NCBI GenBank assembly: GCA_027924585.1 | Contig: BSBM01000125.1 | Coordinates: 7,011,001-7,075,000 of the forward strand | Reading direction: 5' to 3' | DNA from: Larix kaempferi | Lineage: Eukaryota; Streptophyta; Pinopsida; Pinales; Pinaceae | Length of the DNA stretch: 64,000 nt | Shown: positions 44,955 to 57,671 of the stretch, piece after piece | How positions within the stretch are numbered: position 1 is the stretch's first letter | Layout of the letters: each line of letters opens with the position of its first letter | Program-made: the position numbers and the translations under genes | Notes under the pieces: model-generated | The model's database searches: none | The model's input: the letters and a program-made list of their open reading frames with translations, nothing else | What the model was told of the DNA's origin: nothing

Positions 44955-46882
44955 AAGTGTGAGGGAAATCACGAATGATGATAATGATCCCCAGGGTATC
45001 ATAGTACATTCCATCGAATGCGAGTAGATGAGTTGGAGTCAAACATTCATGGAATATTTCAACCAGAGGACAATGATGTAAACATACCATCGAAAGCGAG
45101 GAATCCTATTGTTGAGGTATGGAGGTCCCAAGGTACTAGATTGGTTTCTAAGTCCAATTCCCGGATGATGAGTTGGAATCGACAGGAATAGACTCGTTAA
45201 AGGAGATCCATAATGAATCCCACATCATCGACACGAAACCGAAACAAGGTAGTGATGATGAATAAAGATATGAATGAATACTGGCACAAGGATGAAAGGT
45301 TAATGATATTGTAGAAGGTTGACTGAGGTTGACACTTTCCTTTGAACATATGATGGCATGACATATGACTTGGAAACATTGACTTAAAGAACGAAAAACC
45401 AAAATGTAACATGATAATGACCGAAGCGTTCTTTGTATGACTCAAAGGAGGAGGATGACTCACGATATTGGTGATGACTCAAAGACAAATTGTATACCCA
45501 ACTGTAAGAAAAGACGGGAACAAATGCCATGTTCAAAGGTAATGAATCACTAGTTTCCATAATGTAAAACTTGGTCCATTCTCCCATTTACACCCCATCA
45601 TGTTTAAATAGTAGCTCTTCATTTTTAACGAGCTTGAGGAGGATAACAGATGCTCAATATAGATCATCTTTCGGATGAGTCCAACCTTATACATTCTACG
45701 AACCTAAGTAAGGAGGGGTTCGGTCCCGAATGGGTCCTTCGATGTATAATTTTACGAGTCCAAGGAAGGAAAAATCGGTGGTTTTCACATTTAGAGAGTC
45801 TGGAAAAGCATTTAAAGAAGACTCCAAGATGGATTTTTTCGTAAAAGTTAGTCCCCAGGCCTGAAAAAGTATAAAATAATAACTAGAGGAAATCTTCTAG
45901 TCATGGTTGACTAGAGTATACCTTTTTTGTAACAAGTCTAAACAGTCTGAAAAACTACCACCAGATAGACGACCTTTCAAATACTTTAACAAGCATGAAA
46001 GAGGCAAGTTCACTTGGAAATATTTTCTTATTTCGAGAGTTTGAAAAGAGCTTAAAGGAAAATCCCTAGGGTTCCTTTTTCGTAAACTAATATGCCTAGT
46101 CCGAAATAGAGATAAAATAATACTAGGCGGATACTTCCTCGTTGTTTTATGAGCATGAGTAAAGCAGACTATACTCAACACCTTTTTACTTAACTTTTAC
46201 AACCACGACTAAATTGTGAAAAGTGCTTGGAATATTTTTCATGTTTTGGATCCAGAGCATGAAAAAGAAAAATTGAGGTCAAAAGGTCATTAAAAAAGGT
46301 TCAAAAGTCCCTCAAGTGTGAACACCCTTGAAGGTCCTATTCAAACATTGTCAAACCCTAGAATATAGTGTTAGAACCTTAAAGAGTAAGTGAAAAACGT
46401 CTTAAAGAAGGGTTACAAGTGTGAACATAGCAAAAAATAACTAGTTCCATAAGTATAAAGAGGGAATGAAATGTAAAACAAGCCATTTTTACCTTCAGAG
46501 GATTTTTACCCTTGTTGGAGACCAATTTTCAACTGATGATTCCAAGAGATTCAGGACACCGATCGAGCCACCGTTTGAACTAGGTTAGTCCTCTTACTCT
46601 GCTTTTTCATTTCATGGTTGATTTTTCAGTTTTCACACTTACTTGGGTGAGCAAAAAGCCAAATTAGGTTAGATTTTGCATGCTCAGGAATTTTCACACC
46701 CCCCACGTATCGTGAAGTGCAAAAATTCTGGTATTTTTCGTGCTCATGGAAACGTCTAGGGTGTGAAAACTGTAAAATTTCGCATTTTGCACTGTTAGAG
46801 TGGCACATAAATAATCAAAGGCGATATTTTAAAATTTTGTCTCTTATTTTTTTAAGCATGAAATTGCCTCAAGGTTTTAATC
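44955..46882. repeat. 3' internal region of element D with TTTTTCG hairpin units
   Basis: It begins with the right-hand AAGTG of element N's target duplication. No gene is seen. From about 45690 to 46270, units of roughly 120-140 bases recur with TTTTTTCGTAA, AGTC..AGGCCTGAAAAAG, CTAGAGTATACC, AGATAGACGACCTTTC and GAGCATGAAA. The same units occur at 59900-60430 in the next element. TTTTCACACC and GGTGTGAAAA at about 46680 and 46760 form an inverted pair. Confidence 0.6.
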
Positions 46883-47960
46883 ATGACTTCTTTTGATCAT
46901 TTTTTCCAAGACGTATCAACAACCATGATTGAGTGGAAAGAGAGAGAACATGAGGGTTATGATAGGGATTCCCTCAATGATGATTCAATTTTGTCTGCAC
47001 TCTGGGATTGTGGATTGCTAAAAATTTTCAAGACATGAGGTATGAGGAAGCAAGGCACATTCCTCAACCACTTGATAGAGATGTGGGAGCCCTATCTACA
47101 ATATTTCCAGGTAGGGGAGCACATCCTTGAGATTGAAATCGAGGACATATACTTCATAACCAGTCTCTCCAAAAGAGGGGCATGATTCAATTTAGTAGGG
47201 AACTGTAGTACTGATGAGAAAATAGATGATTAGATCGACTGATTTTGCAGGCAGGGATCTCGAAAAAAGAGTGGGAAGATACCCATAACTGATGTGAGGG
47301 ACCTTCCTTTAAAGACGATTTTATTTACTATTGCTCAGGTGGTTGGAAGTGTGGGCCCTCATCATGCTACCAAGGCCCAAATAACTTACGCCTTGGAATG
47401 TCTTGAACCAAATTTGTTTAATTGGTGTGAAGGGGTCCTAGTCAACATAAAGGATCAAATCACCAAGTGTCACACAGGGCAGATAAAACAGTTTGGGTAC
47501 AAAAGCATCCTAGTCACCTTCTTTCTAGAGAGGGTGCTAGTGTTATGCCCACATATATATAGACCCCCTCAACCTTCATCCGAGCCACCTATGGTGAGGT
47601 GGAGTGGTTATACAGGCCGGCTAGGTGGGCCTCAACTCCTATCACACAACTCCAACCTCTTTTCATTGTTGGAGGAGCAAATCGTGATGATCGAGGATTA
47701 CCCTTATGCTAGGCTAGAATTCCATAGCAACATTGAATTGGATTTGATGGAGGATGAGGATTGGGATGAGTCAGGTATGTAACCTTAAAAGTTGTGTATT
47801 TTTGGATTTTAAAATATTTCATTTTTTTGTGCAAAAGAATTAATGTGTACATGTGTAATGCCACAGATCGAGGACAAGTGAGGCTAGTGGGATTGTTACC
47901 ACTACGTTAATGAGGAGAAGAGCATTGGGAAGAAGAGGCTTAGGAAGGGGGACTCCATGA
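46883..47960 (+). pseudogene. Antisense-strand ORF of element D (PMD-like), spliced, broken
   Basis: This lies on the strand opposite to element D pol, between the aRH ORF and the 3' LTR. From ATG 46883 one frame runs to 47774 with stops at 47036 (TGA), near 47187, 47229 and 47238, and no net shift. Then a 92-base intron (47775-47866, GTATGT...CACAG) and a short decayed second exon. The text FLNHLIEMWEPYLQYF..GEHILEIEIEDIYFITSL resembles the start of the plant mobile domain (aminotransferase-like PMD, PF10536). The related F copy has the same text with WEPDIQAF and DVYFLTGLP. Extra ORFs, some antisense, are known in plant Tat elements. The function is unknown. Confidence 0.65.
47775..47866 (+). 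other. Intron in element D antisense ORF
   Basis: Donor CAG|GTATGT and acceptor GCCACAG|AT. Phase 1, splitting a GAT (Asp) codon. The F copy has a 94-base intron with the same phase and split codon. Confidence 0.65.
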
Positions 47961-48313
47961 TGTAGAGCAGAATCTCAAGGGATTGACCATGAGGGTCCCT
48001 CCAATGAGGCTTCTTGAGGTCCCATTTCATCTCTAGAGGCATACCGTGGGTGTTCCAGAGCATATAGGCCAGTTACTCCTCCGTGTTGGTAGGGAGGCAG
48101 TGTGTTATCCTGAGAACTGTGCTCCTTGTGATTAGGCATAGTAATTATAGTGGTTTTTCTAGTACTTGCGGCATTTACATGATGTACGAGAAGTAGTCCC
48201 AATTTTGTATGGGCGATAGTCCCAATTTTGTATTTTAGCACGTTTTGGTATTTTTGTGGCATGATCAAACTTTTTACATGATATATACATGGACCTATAT
48301 CTTGGCTATTTAT
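47961..48313. other. Spacer between antisense ORF and aRH of element D
   Basis: Nothing coding is seen. It is the convergent 3' end of the sense (minus) and antisense (plus) genes. The phrase GTCCCAATTTTGTAT is repeated at 48196 and 48221. Confidence 0.45.
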
Positions 48314-48817
48314 CTATGATGATTTGTATTGTACATCATTTACATGTTTTGATGATGATGGTATTGTGTATGTATGAGCTAGATGCCAATTTAACACATA
48401 GTTAGCTAATGAATCAACCCGTGTGTTTAATTGCCTTGCTATGTGTTGATATAAAATATAATCAAATGATCTTTCAAGGAGGTGTATTCTTCGATGTAAG
48501 CGAAGTAATGTGGGATTGCGAATGGTGTAAATACGGTTTACTTGAGATACCACGAGTTAGGAATCCAGGTAGACAATGAGATGGCTAATACCAAGAGAGG
48601 ATGCTTCAGTTCGAAGCCCAATCACTGCATGGTATTCCATGATGTTATTTGTTGTAATACCTAAGCATATTCCACCTGATGAGATCAACTCATCAATAGG
48701 GTAATAGAGTACCCATGCTGCAGAAGTAAGATTTCGAGTATGTTGAATAGAACTATCCACGAATCCAAAATACACCGACATTTGCGCATCAAAGCACAAA
48801 TCGAGATAAATAGTCAC
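48314..48817 (-). pseudogene. Stand-alone aRH ORF of element D, after integrase
   Basis: This is an archaeal-type RNase H domain. FGFVDSSIQ, SAAWVLYYP, GGICLGITTNNIMEYHAV and LIVYLDS match the F copy closely. The stop after LDS (48560) and a frame change degrade the rest. It begins about 86 bases after the integrase stop, so it is a separate ORF downstream of integrase rather than between RNase H and integrase. CAA|ATG stands where the F copy has CAG|ATG, a possible lost splice acceptor. Confidence 0.75.
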
Positions 48818-48902
48818 GAGTGAGACAAGATCCTAACATGCAAGAAGAAATCAAAATCACACCATAAATACACTATATACACAATGTACATGCAGGGTGT
48901 CC

Positions 48903-50024
48903 CTATGCATAAAAAATCTTCAGGTAGATCCCATTGCGAGGCTCTCCCAAAGGTGTACCATCACAATCAACTAGCTCGTAAGCCCCTTTCTCTAAAACTT
49001 GTTTGACGATGTGGGGATCGTACCACATGGATTCTAACTTTCCTTTGCCTAGTTTGTCGTTCATTTTATCATAAGTCAAGACTAGGTCACCTTCATTGAA
49101 GCTGCAAGGTTGAACATATTTATCATATTGATATTTAATCCTCTTTTTGTGAGCTTTGTTAGCGAGCGTAGCATTGCGACGTGTCTCATCAAGCTTAGTC
49201 AAATATAGAAATCGTTCTTTCTCTATGGAAGTGTTTGGCAATATTTCAACGGCCAGCTTTGAGGGATGGAATTTTGCATTCAATTGGGAGAATAGATCCC
49301 AGACCATATACCATATGAAAAGGTGTGAATCCGGCCACATTTTTCACAGAAGTCCTATAGGCCCAAAGAGCCAAGAAGATTTCCAAGTGCCAATTTGATT
49401 TATGGGTCCCCGCCATGCGTTGGATCATTTTTTTCAAGACTTTGTTAATTGCCTCCACTTGTCCATTTGCTTGGAGGTAATAAGGGGATGAGTTTTCATG
49501 ATGAAAACCCAATTTGGCGCTTAGCTAAGTCATCATATGATTCCTAAAATGGGAGCCATGGTTAGTTACAATGGCTTGATGGACTCCAAACCTTGCGATA
49601 ATGTGATTGCACACGAAGAGTAGTGCCATTTTTTCATCTTCAACATATGTAGGAATAGCCTCAACCCACTTAGTAAAATAGTCAACCACCATGATGACAT
49701 AACTATGCTCCCCGACTGAGCTAGGCTTACAATGCATGAAATCAATGCCCCATTTTGCAAAAGGGCCTACAACAATCACCGTATGTAGTGGAGTTGGGTG
49801 AGAGCGCTTCTTTGAACGAAAGAATTGGCATGGTGGAAATTTATTAACCATTTCAATGGAATCTTTGAAGATAGATGGCTAGAAGTATCCAGTGCATAGA
49901 ATCTTCTAGGATGTATCCATCCCAGATAAGTGACCGCCACAAGCTCCGGAGTGACAGTCATTAAGCACATGTTTGTCTTCTTTGAGGGTTAGGCATCGAC
50001 ACAAATGGAATTGATGCCTCGACG
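48903..50024 (-). pseudogene. Element D integrase (broken)
   Basis: From the N-terminal zinc finger (NDCHSGACGGHLSG, with the following CxxC part changed), through the core GIDFMHCKPSS (first Asp), IVTNHGSHF (second Asp changed to Asn) and ANGQVEAINKVLKK (Glu kept), to the C-terminal FNEGDLVLTYDK, LESMWYDPHIVKQVLEKGAYELVD and GEPRNGIYLKIFYA. It has a stop near 49525 and a frameshift near 49345. The N-terminal part is split off by the solo LTR at 50025-51381. Confidence 0.88.
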
Positions 50025-51381
50025 TGTAATGTCCCCAATTTGACCCCATGGCATTTAAATCATAAATGATGTAATATTGTTATAAAATCGTGGTGAGGAG
50101 CTCAAGGCCAAGGCCCCGCCATCGATTTATCAATGCATATGGTTCACGTACTAGCCATGCGCAATGGAATTGCAAATATTATGTAAATATGCATTTTAAA
50201 TAAAATACCCACAACTAGCTATGCAATGCAACAAGAGATGGGGGCATGAATTTTACAAGGAATTGGGAGGGAAAACATTCAAACCCTTGAGCCAATCAAT
50301 TCAAGCCAAGTGTCAATGAGATAACCCATCAAACACTCAACTACCCATGTTGACTTTTGTACCCAATCATTCATTTCTCCCAAAAGTTGGTTGAGGTAGT
50401 TAATGCCTTGGGGAATGAGAGGTATGGCTGTCCAAAATTCGAGTGTGGGAAACCACCCTTCATGGAAAAACATGTTTGGCTTGCTTGGCAAGAAAAGAGC
50501 CATGAATTTTCCTCCCAAGCCATAACCCATCAAGCAGTTTTGTCTCTCTCGCGTTTTTGGGCTGCCTGGGCATTTTCTCTCCACGTTTTTATGGTTTCTC
50601 CTGATTTTTCTAGCTGAAAACAAGGCATTTTTGGGTTGCAGAGTGGCTGGGAGTATGAGAGCTTGGTTTGGGGTTTCATTGGAGCCGTTTTGGCCATTTA
50701 GATGCCCGAAATACCATGGAAAAATCGGGTTGGTTCCCTGTGGACGATTTCCCCAATCCAAAATCCGTTTTTGGTGTGCCCATGTTTTGGGAAAACCGCT
50801 GGCCATCTCGTTATTGAAATTCCCAAATCCATTTTTGGTGTTCCCACGATTTGGGAAAGTACAAGGCCATCTTATTGGTAAATCCCATTGCTGAAAGAGT
50901 GTATCCATGCCCAGTTTGAGTTGCTGTGTGCAAAAGAGTGTTGGGGTTGAGATGGGTATCTATTGCTTTGGCTGTGTATGAGCTTGAATGTCCCATTTCC
51001 TTGTAAGAATCATGCCCAGCTCAGGGGTGGCAGTTGTGTTGAGAGATCTATGAACACAACTAGCCTATGGTTGGGTGGAACATTGCAGCAACATAGCTAG
51101 TTGTTTGGGGGCAATTTCACAAATGAAGATAAGTGTTCTCTATGTGCATTTTACTTCTGCAATGTTTTAATTTGATGTTTATTATTGATATGTTGAATGC
51201 ATATGAAAGATGTGTGTGGGTGAAGTTCTTATTCCGCTGTGCATATATGTTTGATTTGCATTTGCACACATTAATTTTATGGCTATGAGTCTGATTAATG
51301 GGCTGAGTTTTCTTGTGAAAGCCTCATAGATTGGCATCATGTTCCCTTCCAGGACTTTGATAGATGGGTGGGGACGTTACA
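50025..51381. mobile_element. Solo LTR-like insertion in element D integrase, 1,357 bp
   Basis: The insert starts TGTAATGTCCCC and ends GGGGACGTTACA, inverse ends of TG..CA type. It is flanked by CGACG (50020-50024) and CGAAG (51382-51386), a 5-bp duplication with one mismatch. The integrase text on each side (DTIYLR ... and the zinc-finger part) joins across it. No RT or integrase is inside. A 209-codon minus-strand ORF in the middle shows no known domain and I do not call it. It could be a solo LTR or a small non-autonomous element. Confidence 0.75.
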
Positions 51382-51386
51382 CGAAG

Positions 51387-52150
51387 ATATATGGTGTCAC
51401 CAATGATGAGGTAGTATTTGGCATGATGGCGAATGCGATGCCATTCATTGTGGGTGAGATCAGACCAAAAGCGTTGGGTTTGGAGATATAAAATGATATC
51501 TCCATACCAGGGATCAGTCATGCCTATGAGGAAAAATGACTCATCATGGAGAGATTCAATGGGCTCAGATTCTTCATTGACACGGGGAAGGGAATATATT
51601 AGCTCAACAAAAACTGAATATTTCTTGGATTTAGCCTTTGAAAACTCCAAATCGAACTCCTGGAGGACCACAATCAAACGAGAGTATTTCCCCCCTATCA
51701 CCTGACGTGTCAATATGTAGTACATGGGGTCGAAGTTGGAAATGATATTTTTTTGTGGACTAATATGTAATGATGAAACCTTTGGATAGAAAAGACTGTT
51801 GCCAGGGATAACTTCTCAACATGTGAGTATCAAGTTTCAAAATCAACAAGACTCTTACTTAAATAGTATATCACATGTTCTTGGCCACTATTGTCTTCCT
51901 GCATTAACACCATTCCAATGGTGGAAGTGGATGCTGCGAGATAAAAATATATAATACCGTGTGTAGTTGGGGGGTTGAAGTATGAGTTAATTTATCAAGT
52001 CCTTTTTCAGATTGTCAAAAGACTGTTGAGCTTCATCATCCCAAACAAATGGGAAGCTCTTCTTGAGCAGTCTCATGCATCCCTGAGTAATCTTGACAAA
52101 ATTGCAAATGAAGTGGCGCAAAAATTTTTCCTTCCCCTGCAAACCTTGAA
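51387..52150 (-). pseudogene. Element D gypsy RNase H and start of integrase
   Basis: QVIGGKYSRLIVVLQEFDLEF is the end of a gypsy RNase H. It is followed by a linker (ESEPIESLHDESFF, WYGDIILYLQTQRF) and the start of integrase (HAKYYLIIGDTIYLR). The region between 51730 and 52150 is frame-broken and its RNase H core is hard to read. Confidence 0.7.
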
Positions 52151-52151
52151 G

Positions 52152-53077
52152 TTATGGGATATCAGTGGGGGAAGGTAAGGCTAAGATGGCCTCAACCTTT
52201 AGTGGGTCGATTCGAATTCCATCCTTGGAGATTATGAAATCTATTAGTATATTGGATCCAACAAAGAAAACACATTTATGGGAATTCAAGCAGATCTTGT
52301 AGTGGCGACACCGTAGAAAAATGGCTCTAAGGTGATCTGGATGATCGTCTCGTTGAGTAGAATGAGCGGGTAAGTCATCCATATAAGTATCCACAATATG
52401 CATGATACTGTGAAATGCATAGGACATAGCCCGTTGAAAAGTATCCCCAATGTTTTAAAGGCCAAAAGGTAACTTTCAATATGAAAAAGTTCCCCATGGG
52501 TAGTTGAAAGTTGTTTTATGCTGGTAAGACAGGAGTATCTCTATCTTATTATAGCCAAAGAAGCCATCCATAAACGAAAATATGACACTCTCGACATAGT
52601 TATCGATGATTTGGTCGATGAAAGGGGTAGGGTAGTTGTATTTAGGACAAGTCTCGTTCAAATCCCTATAATCAACACAAACCCTAATAGTTCCCTATTT
52701 CTTAGCTACAGGAACAATATTAGACACCCAGTCTGTCAATGGGACAGGATAAATAAAACAACCTTTAAGAAGCTTCTCAACTTCTTCCTTAATTGCCGTG
52801 GTCTTCTTGGGGTGAACGGGTCAGAGTTTCTACCAAACAGGTCTTGCATCAGGATAAATTTTGATTTCATGGACCACGAAGAGGGGTCAATTCTCAGCAT
52901 TTCTTCATAACTCCAAGCAAATACATCGCAGAACTCCTTAAACAAGGATGTATAAAATTCCACCTTAATGGGTGTACAAGTTTTTCCTAGTTGAATATGT
53001 TCTACGATACCATGTTTCACAGATATGTTTATAGGAAAAGTTTCCATAATGTTTGCTAAATTTCCCTCTGATAACAC
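52152..53077 (-). pseudogene. Element D reverse transcriptase (broken)
   Basis: DVFAWSYEEMLRIDPSSW, CPKYNYPTPFIDQIID, FSFMDGFFGYNKIEI, KTTFNYPWGTFSY, then YMDD in VDTYMDDLPAHS (catalytic motif kept), CRHYKICLNSHKCVFFV and ISKDGIRIDPLKVEAIL. It changes frame near 52700 and has stops at 52476 and elsewhere. The sequence is clearly different from elements A and B, so it is a separate Ty3/gypsy lineage, near the Athila/Tat side. Confidence 0.88.
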
Positions 53078-53366
53078 ATTGTGAGTAAGGATGGGAGATT
53101 GAGGATTTTGGACAATATCAGATGAAACGATGGATTTGATATCAATCTCTGCTGTTTGGATATTTTGTAGGAAATAGGACCTATGATGGTGATCTTCCCA
53201 AGGTGGTTAATCAATGCTCATTATTTCCATTATAGACTTGTCGAAAGGAAATGTCTGTAGGATATGATCATCAGAAGGGAAAAGATGAATCCATCCAATA
53301 CGACGGAGGGTTAAGATTTGATGCTACCAGATGGTGATCATCAAGATTGATATAGTCTTAAGCAGA

Positions 53367-53810
53367 CTAAATTGCATCATATGTGGCCTCATTTAAGTTA
53401 AAAGGCATGTGGTCACCAATGATTTTACATTCGAATGGAATTGGCATTACCCAAGAATCATGTGATTCGTGGGATTGTTGTACACTAGAAGAGATCATGT
53501 TGATGACAAAAACTAGGGGTGGAAGCTCTAGGAAGACTTCGATAATGGAAGAGTCTTTCAAAATTACAACACCAATGTCTTCATAATGATGGGATTGTGC
53601 CAACAATGGAACATTGTTAGTGTTGTTGGAATGAATATCTAAGGTACAAAACTCAAGTTAGTCGATGGTGACGATCTTTCCTTGATGAGGAAACTGCACC
53701 AAGTGAAAGACTAAGGATGCTACTGCAGTCATGACATAAAACCAATTTCGACCAAGTAGGATATTATAATCCAACAGGGCATCGACGATTTACACATGGA
53801 TGGAAACAAT
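53367..53810 (-). pseudogene. Element D protease C-terminal region and linker
   Basis: Near 53650-53790 the minus strand reads VDALLDYNILLGRNWFYVM and VASLVFHLVQFP, the C-terminal strand-and-flap part of a gypsy protease (ILGR.W). No DSG active site can be read upstream because of stops and shifts. A linker ORF (MLAQSHHYEDIGVV...) follows towards RT. Confidence 0.6.
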
Positions 53811-55057
53811 TCCCCCCCGAGTTCTACGACTAATGATGGTATGAGTCCATATGGTTGAAAACCACGGTCGTCAAAGGTTACAACTCCTTGATGAAAGGGA
53901 GACATCGGAGAGGGTGCAAACCATTAATTGTTTGCAACACCTTGATTAAGAGGAGGTGTGGAAGGAGGTGGGATCCATTGATTATTTACGATGTCGGGGT
54001 AAGGTAAACCAAGATATAGGTTAGGGTTGGGGGGGTAAAAAGGTTGAATTGATTTGTTTCATTCGTTACCTACTATAGGTTTCTCCCCAGTAGGTGGTTG
54101 TTGTTGTCCCCATGAGGAAGATAGTCCTAATGTAGGAGGTTGACTAGTGGCCATGCTTGGTCCAATGGTAAAAGGATGTCCTCCAGATATGGTAAAAATT
54201 GTAGCTGGAGATTGACCTACAGTCACAACCGACATTCCAACAGAAGAAGTATACGAACTTCCAACTAGAGTATTAAATGGAATTGATTGGGAAGTTTGGG
54301 TGACTGCAGAAGTGTTACCAACTCACGAGGATGAATGTGCACCTAATCCAGTAACTACAGGTAACGAAGAGATGTTAAGTTTAGTCCCTTGTCTAGAAAC
54401 AATCCCTAAAGAGTGATCAAGAATTTAACTTGGTAATATAAGTGGGATTTCTAGGGGGAGCTTTTGGAGTTAACTACACAGATGTTGGAAAGGTGCGAAA
54501 ATCATTAAGTGCTTGTCCCAAAGTAGTGTTCCATAATGATGATGACAAACCAAAAATACCTGTCATCGTTGGGTCATTAGGTAGGGGTTGAGTGGACAAC
54601 CAATCTGTGGGCACGGATCGACCTACAAATGACATACCATAAGTGGAATCGCGGGAAGCGAATTGGGGAATTCTTGCATTAGAAGGATCTACCACTTTAG
54701 ACGTGGCAGACAATGAAATTTCTGAGTTTGGGGAAACCATCCTTTATGTGGCATCATGCCTAAACATGTCTGTGGTCGCACATTCGTGAGATAAATCAAT
54801 GATTTATGGTCATATGGATGCCATAATTTCTTGACCTGTGGGAAGTTCATAGGTTTGAATTCCTAATGGTATTCTGCTAGAGGATTCAATTTGGCAGCTG
54901 GGTACAACAGTGCTAGTAGGTACGATAGCTGGTGGTACCAACTAGACTAATGGTTGGTTAAAGTTTCCAGCTAATTGGATGGTCGTAGAAGGAAAATGAT
55001 TTGATTCTTCAATGAATTCGATATACCCTTCGGGGATATCATCTTGTGATGGCATCT
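53811..55057 (-). pseudogene. Element D gag-like, Pro/Ser/Thr-rich degenerate region
   Basis: Fragments such as MVSPNSEISLSATSKVVDP, RSVPTDWLSTQPLPNDPTM and LGQALNDFRTFP read on the minus strand, in the place expected for the end of gag. There is no capsid motif or zinc knuckle, so calling it gag rests on position. Confidence 0.4.
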
Positions 55058-55219
55058 CTGGGGCGACACTAATTTCTGGTGTGATACTAACTTATGGTAT
55101 GACATTGGATTCTGGTGTGACACTAACTTCCAGTGCAGCACTAACCTATGGTGCTACACTAACTTGTGGCGCCACACTAACTCGTGGCACAGTGGTAACA
55201 CACGATGTTGCACTAAATT
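55058..55219 (-). repeat. 18-bp minisatellite, nine units
   Basis: Nine consecutive 18-base units of the form CTGGTGTGACACTAACTT fill exactly 162 bases. Read on the minus strand in the coding direction they give a six-residue Val/Ser/Pro/Glu repeat, so unit gain or loss would keep the frame. They lie in the gag-like region of element D. Confidence 0.85.
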
Positions 55220-57653
55220 GTACCGAGAAAACCTCTCCACCAAATTGTCTTCCGATAGGAGGAGCTTGGGTACGTGGGGGTGGTTTTCGACTAGTCCTAG
55301 GTGCAGATGGTTCAGGATTCAATCCTTATTGTCTCTGAGATTTTCATGGATCCTCCATGGAACGAAAATGAGTGATATGTGCTAATTCTCATGAAAAAAT
55401 CTCAAAAATCCTAAGGAAACCGAGTGTGCAAAAGTGGATCTAGAAGAAAAAGAGGCACTCAAGCCAAAAATAAAGCTAATTTTTTTTACTACAACCGATG
55501 TCACAGCAAGTGAGTTACAACAAAGTGGACAGAAAGCCAACAAGTAGCACTACCAAGAAAAATAAAAAGAGCGTAAATAAGGTAAAGGAGCAAGAAACCA
55601 CCTAACTAAGAGTTGGAAATATCAACAAATCGTATCCCCCGCAAGGTGATGAAATCCAAGTTGGAAAATAAGAAATGATGTACCAATATAGGCCAAGGGA
55701 TATCCCTCTACCAAAAGGGATCCTGCGTAAAAGAGTCCTAAAGGAAAGGTCACTAGGCTACCTCGTTCATGACATGTTTGGGAAGGTTTATCGAAGCTAC
55801 TTCCTTTTAGTCCTTGTACTACTAGTATGGAGGCCAGAAAATACAAGGAAGACAATGGATTGATGTCCTTAAGTACTAGATGGAGTGCAGTATTCCACAA
55901 AGTCCGTATGGAACCAGTTCTCGCTGCTTACCCCTGTGGAATGGGAGGCCCCCCAACAAATTGGTTTATAACTGTGTCAACAAATACAAGAGGATTTTAG
56001 CTCCCTAAGAGACAACTTCTAAGTTTCCGATGTAAAGTGACAAGGGGGAGTTGTTTGTATGCTTATCCCCAATGTCATACCTAACTACATAGTTCTTTTA
56101 GTTTCCTCAAGTGATGTTAATGTGTGTTTAGTTAAGGTGTTTAATTTTAGAGGTTGTTATTTACTTAAGGGAATCAGAGGTGCAACTTGATGGTGTGCAA
56201 ACTCGACTCAAAACCATGGAAAATTGGATGAATATGCAAGTCTTTCTCTTTCAATGAACTTCTAGTTAATTAAGGAGGAGTTCTCTTCTTTCCCAAATGG
56301 AAAAACATTAATGCAACTCTTCCCAAAAATAAAATATCAATTTTCACTTTTCCTTTTCAATTAAATGCCAAATTAACCATGAAACACTCTTTCACACCAA
56401 ACAAATCCAAATCTTTTCAACAAACACAAAAAGCAAATTTTTGTTTTCTTTTTCTTCAAATGATCCTAAAATGACAAACTAGATGAAGTAAACTTCCCTC
56501 AATCGTAAATTTTTCTGATTTCAAGCATTGAAGCAAAGGAGTTAAAATATATTGAAACTTTTCCAAGTAATTGCAAAACTCAACAAAGTATAGATTTTCA
56601 ACAACCAAAGTAATGGATCTTTAGAATGCAGAAAACCAAGCTTTGATTTCCAATGATATTTCTAAAATATACTAATGCTCACTGGTGAATTCTCCTTGTT
56701 TCAAATTAGATGCAAGAAATTAAACATATTTTCAATACTTAAATCAAAGAAGCTTCAAAGGAAACAACTCAGCTGAAGCAACAAAGCATTCAAAGGATTA
56801 AAATTCTTTGTCACTTTCCACTCAACAACCCAAAACCAAGCAACTTTAAGTACAAGCAAACCAAACACTCTACAAAAGGCTTTTTGAGACCTTCAAATTG
56901 GAGGTGGAGTAGATCAAGTAGCTAAAGAGGCTTTCAGAGAATCATAAAACCAATTTCTCCTGTAAGGGATTGGGATTTTTTCCCAAAACAAAATGAACAA
57001 ATTATTTGAGTACATAAGATTCAAATGAAAAAAAAAACCTTCAATTAATTTAAAAAAGACTCTTGATGGTTCAAGCACAAACTGAAGGATGAATGCAAGT
57101 TACTTAGACCAAATTTAGAGACTTGAGAAGGTGATGAAATGCTAAAGGAACCTATGGCAGTCCTGCAATGGAGAACACACTTCCAAGACTTCAAGAATGA
57201 CTCCAAAACTCAAACAAAGGTAAAAAATGATCAATATGTAGAGATACAATCAAATTCACACACAACTGAGCAATACAAAGTGGAAACTCAAAACTAGCAA
57301 TGAGAGTCAAACAAATTTCAAGCAAACCAATCAATTTTTTCACTCACACAGAGAATTTTTGCTCCCAAGGTGACCTAGACCCAGCAAAAATATGGAATTT
57401 TCACGCTCTGATACACTGCAGGGGCACAAAAATATTAGGATTTTCGCTCTGTGGTCTGAGTAGGGGGCGTGAAAATATCCTGTAGGATCAAAAATTAAAA
57501 TGATCTGAGCCTAAATGCAATGAGATGTCAGCTTTGAGACTCACAGAGCTTGTCAGTGAAGGCCAAAGTGGATAGACAATCTAATACCAAGTACTTTTGA
57601 GGAGAAAAGAGATCCAAACTCAAAGATTCAAAGGTTAAAAAAAATGGATGTGT
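55220..57653. other. Element D leader region
   Basis: This 2.4-kb AT-rich stretch between the primer-binding site and the gag-like part shows no supported gene on either strand. GGAATTTTCACGCTC, GATTTTCGCTCTG and GCGTGAAAATATCC near 57390-57480 resemble the TTTTCAC/GTGAAAA motifs at 38750-38860 and 46670-46780. Confidence 0.45.
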
Positions 57654-57671
57654 TCCCCACTATGGTCGCCA
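57654..57671 (-). other. Primer-binding site of element D
   Basis: On the minus strand it reads TGGCGACCATAGTGGGGA, five bases after the LTR end ACCACA. It is a different primer type from the one next to LTR 2. Confidence 0.65.

Noticed and set aside
50279-50908. A 209-codon minus-strand ORF inside the solo LTR
   Set aside because: Asn/Gly/Pro/Trp-rich text with no known domain, inside an LTR, and overlapped by plus-strand ORFs of similar quality. Without other copies it cannot be told from chance.
55622-55900. A 92-codon minus-strand ORF in the element D leader
   Set aside because: Leucine-rich text without gag motifs, and no counterpart to compare. Left unannotated as a gene.
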